A stretch of DNA of 64,000 nt from Plenodomus lindquistii. Lineage: Eukaryota; Ascomycota; Dothideomycetes; Pleosporales; Leptosphaeriaceae. The stretch spans positions 3,100,001-3,164,000 of the forward strand of contig JANUWI010000001.1 of the NCBI GenBank assembly GCA_025504975.1. Direction: 5' to 3'. The number at the start of each line of letters is the position of its first letter. Position 1 is the first letter of the stretch. The position numbers and the translations under genes were made by a program. Under the pieces are notes generated by a model that had not been told where the DNA came from, made no database searches, and worked only from the letters and a program-made list of their open reading frames with translations. This document shows, piece by piece, positions 45,598 through 56,785 of this stretch.

Positions 45598-46818
45598 ATG
45601 CCGCCACCAAAATCTAAGAAGCTCACCGCGCAGCCCGTACGCACGCGTCAATTCGCCGGGAAGCCTACAGCGGCCGAGGCAAACGAAGATGCAAGCTCAG
45701 CAGAGTCCGAGTCGGAGGAGGAGCAGCCAAAGCAGAAGCCCTTTGCAAAGCCCAAGCCAGCGCCGGTCGCATCGTCATTCCCAAAGTCGGCGCTCAAGTC
45801 TAGTCTTGCATCGCGGCAGAAATCAGAGGCGGAGCGCAAGGCCATAGAAGACGAGTTCGAGACGGAGAGCGAGGACGGCAGTGGCAGTGGCAGCGGTAGT
45901 GACAGTGGAAGCGAAGACGATTCATCAGAAGAGGAGGCGTCGAGCAGCGAAGAGGAGGCGCCCAAGAAACTCCTGCGGCCTGTCTTTCTCAAAAAGAGCG
46001 AGCGCAACAAAGTCGCCGCACCCTCTAAGTCAGCCGACCAACTAGCAGCCGAGGAAGAAGCACGGCGACAGGAAGAGTCTCGCCAGGTAGTGCAGGAGCA
46101 AGTCGAACAGCGCATTGCAGAAAAGGCCGCGGGCAAGAAAGACTGGGACGACGACGTGGAAGAGGGCGACATCAACGCCATCGACGACACTGACGGGCTC
46201 GACCCCGATGCCGAGTATGCCGCGTGGAAACTGCGCGAGCTGCGGCGCATCAAGCGCGAGCGCCTCGCCATTGAAGAAGCCGAAGCCGAGCGCGCAGAAA
46301 TCGAGCGCCGCCGCAACCTGTCTGCTGCCGAGCGCGAAGCCGAGGATCGCGCCTTCATCGACCAACAACAGGAAGAGCGCGGCGACCGCGGCCAGATGCA
46401 ATACATGCAAAAGTACTTCCACAAGGGCGCCTTCTTTACCGATGAGCTCAAGGAGCTGGGTGTCGACAGGCGCAATCTGATGAATGCCCGCTTCGAGGAC
46501 CAGACCAACCGCGAAGTGCTGCCCGAGTTCATGCAGATTAGAGATATGACCAAGCTCGGCAAGAAGGGCCGGACGCGGTACAAGGATATGCGCAGTGAGG
46601 ATACCGGCAAGTGGGGAGACTTTGGCGATGATCGACCGCGAAGAGACAAGAGCGATTTTGGCGTGGATGAGCGCTTCCGGTCTGACAACTACCGCGGGCG
46701 TGAAAGAGAAGGAGAGGGTGCAACGGGCGCAAACGCGAAACCGCTCGGGGACAGAAAGAGATTTGGAGACGACGACAGTCGGGACAGCAAGCGGCCGAGA
46801 ATAGAACAGTCGGCTTGA
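45598..46818 (+). CDS. mfap1: MFAP1-like spliceosomal protein
   Basis: Nuclear pre-mRNA splicing factor; MFAP1 is a B-complex spliceosome component despite its historical name, microfibrillar-associated protein 1. Intronless, 406 residues. The N-terminal third is acidic and Ser-rich (residues about 30-130, SESEEE and SGSGSGSDSGSEDDSSEEE runs). The C-terminal half is the conserved MFAP1 domain: a long charged helix (WKLRELRRIKRERLAIEEAE) leading into ERRRNLSAAEREAEDRAF and then QYMQKYFHKGAFFTDELKE and KKGRTRYKDMRSEDTGKWGD, which are nearly identical across eukaryotes. The tail is Arg/Asp/Gly-rich. I started at MPPPKSKK; the frame is open 24 codons further upstream, but that stretch resembles leader sequence. 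The gene is convergent with atg22, with about 190 bp between stop codons. Confidence 0.94.
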   Translation: MPPPKSKKLTAQPVRTRQFAGKPTAAEANEDASSAESESEEEQPKQKPFAKPKPAPVASSFPKSALKSSLASRQKSEAERKAIEDEFETESEDGSGSGSGSDSGSEDDSSEEEASSSEEEAPKKLLRPVFLKKSERNKVAAPSKSADQLAAEEEARRQEESRQVVQEQVEQRIAEKAAGKKDWDDDVEEGDINAIDDTDGLDPDAEYAAWKLRELRRIKRERLAIEEAEAERAEIERRRNLSAAEREAEDRAFIDQQQEERGDRGQMQYMQKYFHKGAFFTDELKELGVDRRNLMNARFEDQTNREVLPEFMQIRDMTKLGKKGRTRYKDMRSEDTGKWGDFGDDRPRRDKSDFGVDERFRSDNYRGREREGEGATGANAKPLGDRKRFGDDDSRDSKRPRIEQSA

Positions 46819-47004
46819 TACCCAATTCAGTGTCAGAGCAAAGTATAGGACTATTTTGACTTGGATACCATCAAGTCTGTCGACATGGACCGTATCCCGA
46901 GGAGCACAACTTTGACATCACTCGTCACACAAGGACATGGCGAAAGGTATGTCATAAGCCTATGGATATGTCTTCTCTCGAACTACAATGTTCATAGTGT
47001 ATCG

Positions 47005-48937
47005 TTAGTCGTCCCCAGTAACTCGTTCATACGCTCCCCGCCCCCTACCGTCACCCTCTGCCATCCTGGCGGCGTCCTCCCTCCCCTTCTCGATATCCAA
47101 GTACCAAAGCAAGGGCGCAGGCAACACCACCAACCCCGCCAAAAAGATGAAAGCCGGCCTTATAGTCCCGGCCTGGTCCACAATCCATCCCACCAACGCC
47201 GGTCCAAATGCGCTACTCCCCTTATCTGTCACCGCATATAGTGCAAAGAATGCCGCCTCGCTGCCCTGAGGAATCAAAGGAGCAAATACGGCGCGCGCAT
47301 ACGACGATATTCCGCCCATGACTATTCCATGGAGCACAGCGATGGGGTATATTTCCCAAGCCTTTTGCAGACCAATGAATCCCAACTTCTGAAACAATGG
47401 GATATAACCGAGGAGTCCGTATAGAGGAATAATCTCCATGCCGGCAACGCAGCAGAGAAGGACGGTTTTGGGCTGCAGCGAGAAACGTCGTTGCACGCGT
47501 GGCCAGGCGAATGCACCGACGATGCCGGAGCCGATGGATGTTATGGACAGGAGGGCAACGGCAATGGTGCCCATGTGCAATTCTGTGCGTGCGAAGAGCA
47601 CAGCCGTACCAGATATTGTGGCTACGGCGTCGGAGAGAAGGAACCATGATATCAAGAAGACTAGTGTCTGTCGAAGACTGACGGCTCGTTTGAGGGTCCG
47701 CCAGAATGAGCGAAGAGAAAACACAGTATAGAACAAGACTGTGCGCACTCGAGACGAACGCCCGATCCTGTGCTGGGACGGCAGCGGCGGACCAGGTCGT
47801 GGACGCAACCAGAGGAAGGTTGGGATTGTAAACACAGCCCACCATATTCCGACGATGAAGAGAATCACGCGGATAGGTAGACTGGGGTTGCGCTTCTGGA
47901 TCGCAGTCTTGCTGAAGAGGTAGAGGATCAAAATGCTGAAGACTTCGACCAGGACCGCGGCAATATAGCCGTACCCTACGCCTTTGCTGGATATCTCTGC
48001 GGAGCGGGCGAGGTCGTCTGAAGGGACTTCGCGATGTGTCCTTCGGCGTCGTGAGGTAGACTCTGGTTCCAGGGCCGCGAGTTCAAAGTCGGATCTCTCA
48101 TCGTCACTTGACAAGCGTAGTTTTCCGGGCGAAACGTCTGGGTGTTTGGCGGCGAGGAGGGGGAGAAAGGCGTTCAACAGGACGAAGGAGCACCCTAGAC
48201 TCGTTACGCCAGCGATGACGAGAAATGGCGCAAGATAGAAGGTGGATGGGGTGATGAATATGAATGCACAACTGGCAATTGAGCCAATGTATGCAAACGT
48301 CAGCAGCATCTTCTTGCGATATGGACCTATACCCATCGTCAGATATGCAGCTCATCTCAACCTCCACATCCGAAACAAAACCTACCATGGTCTGCAAATG
48401 AGCTAAAGCATATCAATACAAGCGCTTGCAAAAGTACAGCAGCCGAAGACCTAGTGAACATTCAATATCAGTTTCCTCAACTCCATGCCAACATCTCACC
48501 CTCGCGCATCAACTTACGTGTACATAGCAAAACTACTCGTGCTCATTTCTCTCCCAGCAAACGTAATCATACACTGATCACCCCCTTGCTTACCCTCGTC
48601 ACGCATCCGCAGCCGTCCGGCGGCAGCATCACCATGATCAACGCACGGTTTATCACGATCAGAGTAGAAAACGCCATTCTCTCGAGCCAACTGCTCAAGT
48701 ATAACGGGCAAAAATGCTCCTGCACCATCACCATCAGCCCCGTAACTCCAGATTTACGTTTTGTTCCAGAAAGTGGGTGAAATACTTACCAACAGCGACT
48801 ACAGCATACACTTCGGCTGCTATCGGATAGGCGTACCAGCCGTTTAATTCGCGTGGTGTGGTCGGTGTCGTGTCCTCTGCTTCATAGAGCTTGCGGGTTG
48901 TAGGGATGGTGTCTTCATCGTCGTCTTCAAAGGACAT
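47005..48937 (-). CDS. atg22: Atg22, vacuolar amino-acid effluxer of autophagy
   Basis: Major-facilitator-type vacuolar membrane protein that exports amino acids released by autophagic degradation. Minus-strand exons 48790-48937, 48518-48719, 48386-48450 and 47005-48326, introns 70, 67 and 59 nt, giving 578 residues. The spliced N-terminus reads LNGWYAYPIAAEVYAVVAVG, AFLPVILEQLARENGVF, STSSFAMYTSSAAVLLQAL and GPYRKKMLLTFAYIGSIAS, all strongly Atg22-like. About eleven hydrophobic segments follow, with a long hydrophilic Arg/Ser/Glu-rich cytosolic loop after KHPDVSPGK. Late landmarks include GGISSYARAVFAPLIPQGSE and FFALYAVTDKGSSAFGPALV. The first ATG chosen gives an acidic Thr-rich tail; an in-frame ATG 11 codons upstream is possible. 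Divergent from the DNA glycosylase gene. Confidence 0.94.
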
Positions 48938-49376
48938 GGTTGGGTAATGAGTGGGTGATTGAGAAGGCACATTGCGGAACGCGATGATGGGACTTGGTGG
49001 AGATGGTAGGCTTCTTTCTAATCCTAAGTGGGGCGTATGGTAGGGATGGGCTTAGTAACGTTGAGGGCTACTGCAGTCGTCGCTTCTGTTGTTTGAATTA
49101 TTCGAAACTTCGCTCTTCGTGCGCTGTTGGTTTTGGAATTACTTTGATTGAACGAGCCGCTAAATGTTTGTTCATTGCCCCTAAGGTTTTGATAATTTGT
49201 GGTCTAAGCCTCACGAACCATCGATGACGTAGGATATGATTTGTTTCCAATAGCGATCCCCTTGCACCTGTCTCTCATCATTTTTGTCCCGTTCATTGTT
49301 ACCATTCCTATTGATTTTGAAGTCTTGACTTATTTGCGCTCATATCATTATTCATCTTACCTGATCCGACCGTTCC
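48938..49376. promoter_or_regulatory. Divergent promoter region of atg22 and the DNA glycosylase gene
   Basis: A 439-bp spacer between two divergent start codons; no coding signal and no clear TATA box. The two genes could share control elements. Confidence 0.5.
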
Positions 49377-50186
49377 ATGCCTCCACTCACCCGGAAACGA
49401 AAACGCGCAGCAGACGAGTCCCCCAAACAGCACCCCTCACCAAACCCCAAGCCCAAAACACCACCACCAAAAACCAGGCGCAGAAACCCCCTTCCCCCCA
49501 AAATTTCCCCCTACTTCCCCACCACACCACCACCCCAATCCTCCCGCAAAACCGCCACCCGCACACTCACCATCCCCCAACCTCCCGGCCTCCCCTTCAC
49601 CCTCCTCCCGGCCCCCTACGGCCTAATCCAAGAACGCATCCGCACTTCCCTCTTCGCCCTCGTCCTCCAAGCCATCCTCTGGAACCAAACCCGCGGCCAA
49701 ACCGCCCGCCCAATCCTCTTCAAACTCCTCTCAACCTACCCATCCCCCACCGAACTAGCCCTCGCCCCTCTCCCCCATCTAACCACCATCCTCCAACCAA
49801 TCGGTCTCCACGTCCTACGCGCAAAGCGACTAATCGCCCTAGCAACCGCATGGCTCGCTGCACCTCCATGTAAAGAACGACGGTACAGACGCTTGCATTA
49901 TCCAAACAAAGGGGATGGTGTAGATGTCAAGCCTGGAGAAGTGTTGGGGCTAGATGATGAGAGGCAGGGCTGGGAGATTGCGCATTTACCGGGTATGGGG
50001 CCGTATGCACTGGATAGTTTTAGGATTTTCTATAGGGATCGGTTGAGGGGGGTTGATGAGGGGGTGGGGGGCGTGGAGCCGGAGTGGAAGAGGGTTAGGC
50101 CTACGGATAAGGAGCTTTTGCCGTATTTGAGGTGGAGGTGGGAGGGGGAGGGGGAGGGAGGGGATGGGGTGGGAGTTGCTGAGTAG
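49377..50186 (+). CDS. HhH-GPD DNA glycosylase, MBD4-like
   Basis: Predicted base-excision repair enzyme. Intronless, 269 residues. The N-terminal 65 residues are basic and Pro/Lys/Arg-rich (nuclear-type KRKRAADES). The catalytic domain resembles the glycosylase half of animal MBD4: LIQERI...LFALVLQAILWNQTRGQTA, ILFKLLSTYPSPTELA, LQPIGLHVLRAKRLIALA, then the helix-hairpin-helix LPGMGPYALDSFRIF with the likely catalytic Asp at about residue 213, and WKRVRPTDKELLPYLRWRW, matching MBD4's W-x-VHPxDxxLxxYxxWxW end. There is no methyl-CpG-binding domain and no Fe-S cluster cysteines. MBD4 removes T or U from G mismatches at CpG; substrate here is inferred. The Gly/Glu-rich C-terminus is low complexity. 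Endonuclease III or MutY families fit less well. Confidence 0.85.
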   Translation: MPPLTRKRKRAADESPKQHPSPNPKPKTPPPKTRRRNPLPPKISPYFPTTPPPQSSRKTATRTLTIPQPPGLPFTLLPAPYGLIQERIRTSLFALVLQAILWNQTRGQTARPILFKLLSTYPSPTELALAPLPHLTTILQPIGLHVLRAKRLIALATAWLAAPPCKERRYRRLHYPNKGDGVDVKPGEVLGLDDERQGWEIAHLPGMGPYALDSFRIFYRDRLRGVDEGVGGVEPEWKRVRPTDKELLPYLRWRWEGEGEGGDGVGVAE

Positions 50187-50691
50187 ATAGAAGGCGTTGG
50201 TACTGTGGAGTCTGCGTTGTTGGATTCTATCTTGATGTAAGTAAGAGCGCGAATTTGAAAGTCTAATGCAGATTGTATCGCGGGCTTCGAGGCTGGCGAA
50301 TGCATGGTCTTGGGCAGCTCTACGTGTAGCAGCGTCTGCACTGAAAGATATGTTGGCGCGCTAGGGTATAAACGCCTGAGTTGCTAACATGCCTACAACA
50401 GGGCTGTAGAGAGGATGGCAATTGGCGGTTGGTTGTCAATCTTGATTCCTTCAAAGCATGTTGTCCGAATAGAGCACGATGCTGAAACCGCAACTAGAGC
50501 ACGAGGCTGCAAGGCAAACGGTCATGGCACATATAGCATATAAAAACCTGACACGATCTCGAATGACAATGGTCTATTATCAAGGATTCAACACTAATAC
50601 GTCTGGCTGTATTGCCAACCTAGATAGGAAACCCCAGCTACGCGACACCAAGAGCTCCACCACCCTCCCATTACCAAACCAGGACAATTGC
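50187..50691. other. Short intergenic interval between convergent genes
   Basis: About 500 bp between the glycosylase and deacetylase stop codons. Expected 3' untranslated regions; no other feature. Confidence 0.6.
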
Positions 50692-53078
50692 CTATAGAGG
50701 AGGAGCAGAAGGATCCTCCATGCACTGATCAACACGCATGAGCTGCTTACCAGTCGCCTTAGCAATCTGTATGAACTCGCGAAGGTAGCTAACAGTAGAC
50801 GGGTACAAGTAGTGGAGAACAACGAGGTTACCACCCTTATCCACATCACGCTGGAAAGCAGTCTTCTGCATCTCAGGGGTATCGGTCTCAGCCCACAACC
50901 AATCCTCAACATCGACGGACCAGTTGACAATAGTGGCCTTGGAGCCAACGGCCTTTGTCAGACGGGAGCGCATACGAGCACCCTCGTTACCGAAGGGAGG
51001 ACGGAAGTAAGGAGTCTCAAGGCCGTTGAAGGAGTTCTTCATGGCCTTGATGTCCTCGTTGTATTCCCAGTCGATGGCCGCGTTGTCAGGGAGCGACTCC
51101 ATCTTCGGGTGGGTGAAGGAGTGGAGAGCCAGCTGGTGGCCGGCGGCTTGCATCTCACGGTATACGTTGGTCAGGTTGGTGGACTCGTCGACAAGAGGAG
51201 CACCAACGGTGAAGAAGGTGACCTTGACGTTCTCCTCGCGAATGATCTTGAGGACCTCCTGGGCGAGCGATGGAATACCGTCATCAATGGCGAAAGCGAA
51301 GGAGTTGGGACGCTTGCAAGCGAAGATTAGGTTGCCAGTGTCTGCCTTGGCGAGGACTTTGGTGTTAGCAGGCACTGAAGACACAATCTCAATGACGGAG
51401 AGAGTGACTGGGTCAGAGCTGTAGAAACCCTTCAGAGCAAAGCCAACAACACGGGTCAAGTCGATCTTGAACTGGTTGATGGGGATGTAGATGTGGCCGT
51501 TGCTGGCATAACGGGAAGCCTCTGCCGAGTCCCAAGTCTCTGGGTAGGGCGCAATGTCGGCGTTGCAGTCCTTGTTGTGCTGCTGGAAGGCAACAGTGAA
51601 CTTGGTGGATCCAGTGTAGGCAATGTGCAAGTATGAGCCCTTGTATTTGGAGAAGTCAGAGCAGCCAGCAGATACCTGGGTGTAGAATGCGTAGTCGGCA
51701 TCGTTCGAAACGATCTTGAGCGTGTTGGCACTGTATGTAACAGTCATACCCTCATCAGCGCCGTGCCAGAAGCCCAGAGCATTGCTGTTAGCATTGGCAA
51801 ATTTGTCAATGACAAGGGTGCTAGCAGAAGGGTTGCTAGGGGTTGACACTGTGGCAGTGGAATCAGGAGTAGAGGGAACGGCGGGGACGATGTACTCCGA
51901 AACGGTGTTACCGCAGTAAAGCGACATGGGTCCGAAAGAGACAGTGTTGGAATACCCGGAGAAGAGTACAGTGACGAGCTTCTCAAGGTCGACGCCAGGG
52001 AACTTGCTGAAAGGGATGGAATAGAGCTTTTCAGTGCCATCGAATGTCCAGCCAAGATCCGCTGTGGAAGCGTAGCCTGAAACTACCGTGCCGGGGTCGC
52101 AAGTAGCAGACGAGTCGAGTTGCAGGTTCAAGGTTGTACCTGCCGGGGCCTTAATGCGAAGGGAAATGCCGCCGTACTTGTTCTTTGCGTTGACGCAGGG
52201 CATCTGGCTGTAGAAGTACGCCTCACCAGGTTTAGCAGGGACAAACTCAACACGGTTTCGAGCGGGCTTTCCAACAGTGATAGACGTCATACTTCCATCG
52301 TCAGAGGTCGGATAGTTGAAGGCGTTGTAGAACATGAAGGTCAAACGAGACTGGGATTGCCAGTCGTCAATCAACAGGTTCTTGCATGTCCCAGACGAGG
52401 GGGTAGGGGACGAGACGGTGGCCAGGGTAGAGCTGGCACGAATGGCCGAGCTAGCCTTGGAGGCAGATGGAGCAACCGATGCAGCCTTGGAGACAGATGG
52501 CGCAGCGGCACCGCTGCAAGCCAAGGCGACATTGCTTAGCTGCCACGAATAGGAGGTGGAGGAGAAGCCAGACCAGACGAAGGAAGTGACCGCATTGGCG
52601 TTGGCTCCGGCAAATTGAGAAAGCGGGACAGTCATGGTCTGGAGTTTACCGGTGAAGCCTGATAACTCAATGTACTTGGAAGTGTAGGAAGTTGCCGAGC
52701 AAGCGGTCTTGGTCTGGATCTCCAAGGTAGCCTTGCCGTTAGCTGGGCCATTGATCTGGAAAGTGATCGAGTTGTAGCCGTTGCTACTGGCTTGCTGGCA
52801 GGGGAGTGATTCGTAGAAGTACGACGAGGACTTGGGCGTGAATGACAAGACTCCATTGGCAGCGCTGATCTTGGTCATGGAACCGTCGTCTGAACGGGTG
52901 ATTAGAACATTGACAATGAAGCTCAGAAAATGAACTTACCGCTAGTCCACTCGCCGAGACTGTTCGAGTTCGAACTATACTTGGAGAAATCATCAATTTT
53001 GAGAGGCCCGCTGCAAGCAGCATCGACAGCCTGCGTGGCGAGCGCGGCCACGAGGCCAATTAGGGAAGAAATACGCAT
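50692..53078 (-). CDS. Secreted chitin/polysaccharide deacetylase with three N-terminal IDDF-type modules
   Basis: Extracellular carbohydrate esterase family 4 enzyme of 778 residues (exons 52940-53078 and 50692-52889). Signal peptide MRISSLIGLVAALATQAVDA. Three homologous beta-rich modules precede the catalytic domain, each opening with a IDDF/IDDW/IDKF motif (LKIDDFSKY, LLIDDWQSQ, LVIDKFANA) and each including a Gly-x-Met-Thr or similar segment and a Tyr-Phe/Cys core (YFYESLPC, YFYSQMPC, AFYTQVSAGC). They are probably carbohydrate-binding-like. A Ser/Ala linker lies between modules 1 and 2. The NodB domain (about 575-760) shows the metal and catalytic motifs AIDDG, HSFTHP and RPPFGNEG, then DVEDW and LVVLHYL. 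The first motif has Ile instead of the usual Phe before Asp-Asp. Substrate is likely chitin or a related polymer, masking or remodelling the wall, but this is inferred. Confidence 0.92.
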
Positions 53079-55577
53079 ATTATGCGTTGATTAACGAAAG
53101 ACTGGCACGAAAGCGAATGTACGGAAGTAAAAACTTCCAACGTGGTGAGTCGCGACTCCTAAAAGTTGACGATTAAAGGAGCAAGTGACAACCCGTGAAG
53201 ACAGAATCTGGCGATGGTTCGTATACATATATTCCCGCCCCTCCGAGGTAACAGCGCAAGGCATGACACAGGCGGAATTCAGGTAGCGTTCTCGGCGTGC
53301 AGGCTTTCGCGAGCCAGCCCTGTTATTTCGGAAGCCTGCGTTTCTATTTAGGGCCGCCTTGTGCCAGGGCGCGGATAGATCGTCTCAACACTCGAGCTGA
53401 AATAGGTTTAGCCACTGCTTATGTGCCGCACTGGCGGGCTCTAACTCCTGAAGCGGAGTTGCTTCGTCCCTGGGCAGCAAGCGTTGTGGAGCACGGCATC
53501 TCTGCAAAGTGTACTTTCTGATCATGCGACGCAAGATTTAAGCCAGAAAGATTGTCGATGCGGCAGACACGGCACCGTGGGAACCTGTAAGCCACGACCT
53601 CCACAGAACATCCTCTACCTGCTCGTAGCAGACCTGCAAATCGATGCGACGCAGACGATTTTTGCAGATCTCGAAGCATTTCGGGCGGCTGAAACGCCCA
53701 AGACCACCACATCCTCTAGCCTAAGCCCGTTCTTGAGGCTGATGCGACGACACAACGGCGGCTACGTTGGAGTCAATATGGAAACGATACTTGGCCGTGA
53801 TGCCCAGTACTCCTATGTACATGGACGGCAACAATAGTGGAGAGGTATTGACTGCTCCGAGGCGCGAAGGAAGAAGGAAGTGGCACATGGTGCGAGTCGC
53901 GCAGACAAGAGTGACGAGTAATAGGGGACACCATACTCTAAAGATGTCGATAGCGTTTGTGGTGTGACGACGTTGGCGCTGACAGGTGGAGGCTCTTAGC
54001 TTTGCAGTTGTTGTGCCTCGTGAACTTCGGGTACCACTTTCGAAGCGCAGACACATGCGCGCATGCCCAAGGAAGCATCCCGTCGCACCGGCGATTTGCA
54101 TCGCCTTGACGAGCTCATAATCGCGATGCTTCTTCCATGGCATGCTAAGTCCTAATCTTGACTGTTGCTCTGTTGCTCCTGCCAAGCTTTACCCCTGCCC
54201 GGTGCCAAGGACGGCTGCTGTCATCTTAGCTCCGCCGCTGGAGGATTGTTTCATACAAAACATCTCTATGAGCAGTAAGCCTGCACCCTGTACCCTTTGG
54301 TTCTAAGCACCGCGATCACGCTCGACCCCACACTGAAGATTTGGCTCGTTGCTTCAGCTGTCTCCACTCATAATTTCGACATGTCTATTGATAACGCGGG
54401 ACGGACTACACACATGAAGCGTTTTGGGAAAGCCACCTTCTAACGTGGAGCAGCGGCATTACTCTGCTGTATGATAAACTTTGCTGTATAGTGTTGACCG
54501 ATCCAGCTTTACTTATTCGGCCCAGAGGCTTGAGCTCGTGCTTCTGCAGCCACAAGTCCAGTGCAAAGCTTACTTCCGCGAACCCATACGAAGGCCGCCC
54601 AGGCCGTCTTGCGCAATTGCAGGTTCTACGATACTCTATATTGACAGCTAAGCTTCTACGAGCGTAGACCTGTCGATGTTTGTCTTTGGTCGATCTGCTA
54701 TGCTCTTGCGCACGCTTTGGTCTCCTTCGATGCTTTTACACGCTCGTGTTACACATGGCGTTTTCATGACTATAATTCCAGCCAGGTCGTTTCTTTCCAA
54801 TGCATCAGGTCTCCGTTTCTTCCATGCACCACTCAACCATGACCTCGAGTCGTCCGAAGTGACCAACAGCACGCGACGAAGCAGGCTGCCAATGGGAAAG
54901 TCTCATCAGCTTTCAACTGTACATACAGGCTTTTGGCAAAGACTTTATTCAACGAACTACCCAGCACACCATATATGATTCCCAACCGGCGTTTGTTTCG
55001 GTGCATAACCTGGTGGTTGATGAGCCGAATAATTATGCCGATAAATTTGGACATGGACTCGTATCGGTGCAACTACACTCTTTCAACCAAAATGCTAACG
55101 TGAGACTTATCAGCAAACATGATATGGAATGCGCAGTATCCATCCTAGCATGTCGGCTTGTGAGCCGCTGAGCATAAGATGCAGCAAGTAGAGGACTTCA
55201 AACTCCCTCAAACAACCAATATATTGGCGCTTCAAACGAGAGGATTCAGAATTAGTGCTGCTGTCGACTACAGGACCAGCACTTTACAGCATGTCCGTGG
55301 CGGATAACTAAAAGGCCTCTGGGTCGCTGCAGGTACTCTCTAACCAATCAAGATTGCTGCTGTATTCATGTCTGTTTTGTGATACTCTACATCATGAAGA
55401 GGCCTCGGTTATTCTTGCCTCTGGTGGAACCCCGCATACAGCCGCTGAGTAACAGAGAAGACATCATCACTTCTTGGTCAGCGACATATGTTATAAACTC
55501 ACATGAAGTCGCTCTTATCAATACGAAATCTATCAAGGCTTTCCACATTCTTCAGACGTGAACGATATATCCAAACA
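53079..55577. other. Intergenic interval of about 2.5 kb
   Basis: Holds the deacetylase promoter at the left and the DUF427 gene promoter at the right. A 154-codon minus-strand frame (53721-54185) has no recognisable feature. No repeat element copy was recognised. Confidence 0.55.
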
Positions 55578-56439
55578 ATGACAGACACGAGCGAGTATGC
55601 TCGCCCTAACTCCTCACTGTTCACTGCAACTGAGCTAACATCAATAGTCTAGTAAGACTGGCAAAACAACTCGTTGCAGAAGGACCCCACAAAGCCGAAC
55701 ATACAGCCCGACGAGTACGGGGTCTATTCAACGGCCAATATGCATTTGACACCACTGACGCATTCCACGTATGGGAGCACTCACGTTTCCCACAGTAAGA
55801 CTTGACACTACCCTCCACCCTGCACACGTCTCACAACAAGCCACCAGATACTACATCCCCCTCTCCGACTTCACTCCAAACGCCAAACTAGAGAAACTCT
55901 CCCCAATAGACGGCACCTCTTCCGCCGCACACCTCGGCCGCCTGACAGTCGGCAACCTCCACACCACCCGCGTCATCATCCTCAACACGCCAATCCTAAC
56001 GAACCTCGTGAAAATCGACTTCAACGCAATAACCCAATGGTTCGAAGAAGACGTCCCCATCTACTGCCATCCCAAAGACCCTTATAAACGCATCGATATC
56101 CTGCCATCCACTCGACACATCAAGATCAGTCTAAACGGCGTCACGCTAGCCGAGACATCGAGCCCGTTGCTGTTGCTAGAGACGACGCTGCGAACGCGGT
56201 ATTATGTGCCGCCGACTAGTGTGAATTGGGGTGTTTTGACACCGAGTGGCACGACGACGTTGTGTCCGTATAAAGGGCGGGCAGAGTATTATCATGTTGA
56301 GGTGGAGGGGAGGGTGTATAGGGATTTGGTGTGGTATTATCGGTATCCGACGAGTGAGAGTGCGCCGGTGGCGGGGTATTTATGCTTTTATAATGAGTTT
56401 GTTGATGTTTTTGTGGATGGGGTGAAGGAGGTGAGGTGA
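55578..56439 (+). CDS. Protein with two DUF427 domains
   Basis: Predicted 251-residue soluble protein. Exons 55578-55594 (17 nt), 55649-1 to 55794 (starting 55648) and 55848-56439; both introns are 53 nt with good branch and splice signals. The joined start reads MTDTSDLVRLAKQLVAEGPH. Domain 1 is RRVRGLFNGQYAFDTTDA, then HVWEHSRFPQYYIPLSDFTP; domain 2 is IKISLNGVTLAETSSPLLLL, then RTRYYVPPTSVNW, TTTLCPYKGRAEYYHVEVEG and GYLCFYNEFVDVFVDG. These match the DUF427 pattern (a small beta-tent fold): NGxxxAD-x-(8)-ETxxxPxYYxPxxD and CPYKGxAxYW. The acceptor at 55847 was chosen over the nearer AG because only it restores the conserved YYIP segment. Molecular role is unknown. Confidence 0.85.
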
Positions 56440-56785
56440 GGTGAGTGTAGGGTGGTAGGCGTTGAGACATGGTTGGCGTTGAGACAGTGTTGGATTGGCG
56501 TTGCGACACTTGGAGATGGATCACATTGGGCTTATGAAATACTGGTGTACTGCTTAAACTGGATACAAGAACTTGCAGTCTTCACGATCCGCCAAATTCG
56601 GAGCGACCAAGATACTGGTGATGTTGAATTGTTGCAAACGCTCTGGCGCCAACTAGGTGTCACTTTGAACTCGACACTAGCATGTTTGAGCAGCTCCACT
56701 ACATTCATTACTTCCCGTACCCATATAACTTTCATCTACTTACCGCGTCGCCTACCACCTCAAATTACCCCCACTGTCACTACCA
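56440..56785. other. Short intergenic interval
   Basis: About 345 bp between the DUF427 stop and the next start codon. Pyrimidine-rich near its end; nothing else visible. Confidence 0.6.

Noticed and set aside
45648..46688. 346-codon minus-strand frame opposite MFAP1
   Set aside because: Ser/Arg-rich antisense shadow of acidic and Lys/Arg codons; the plus strand encodes a strongly conserved protein.
53721..54185. 154-codon minus-strand frame
   Set aside because: No domain, no convincing promoter or conservation cue; could be chance in spacer DNA.
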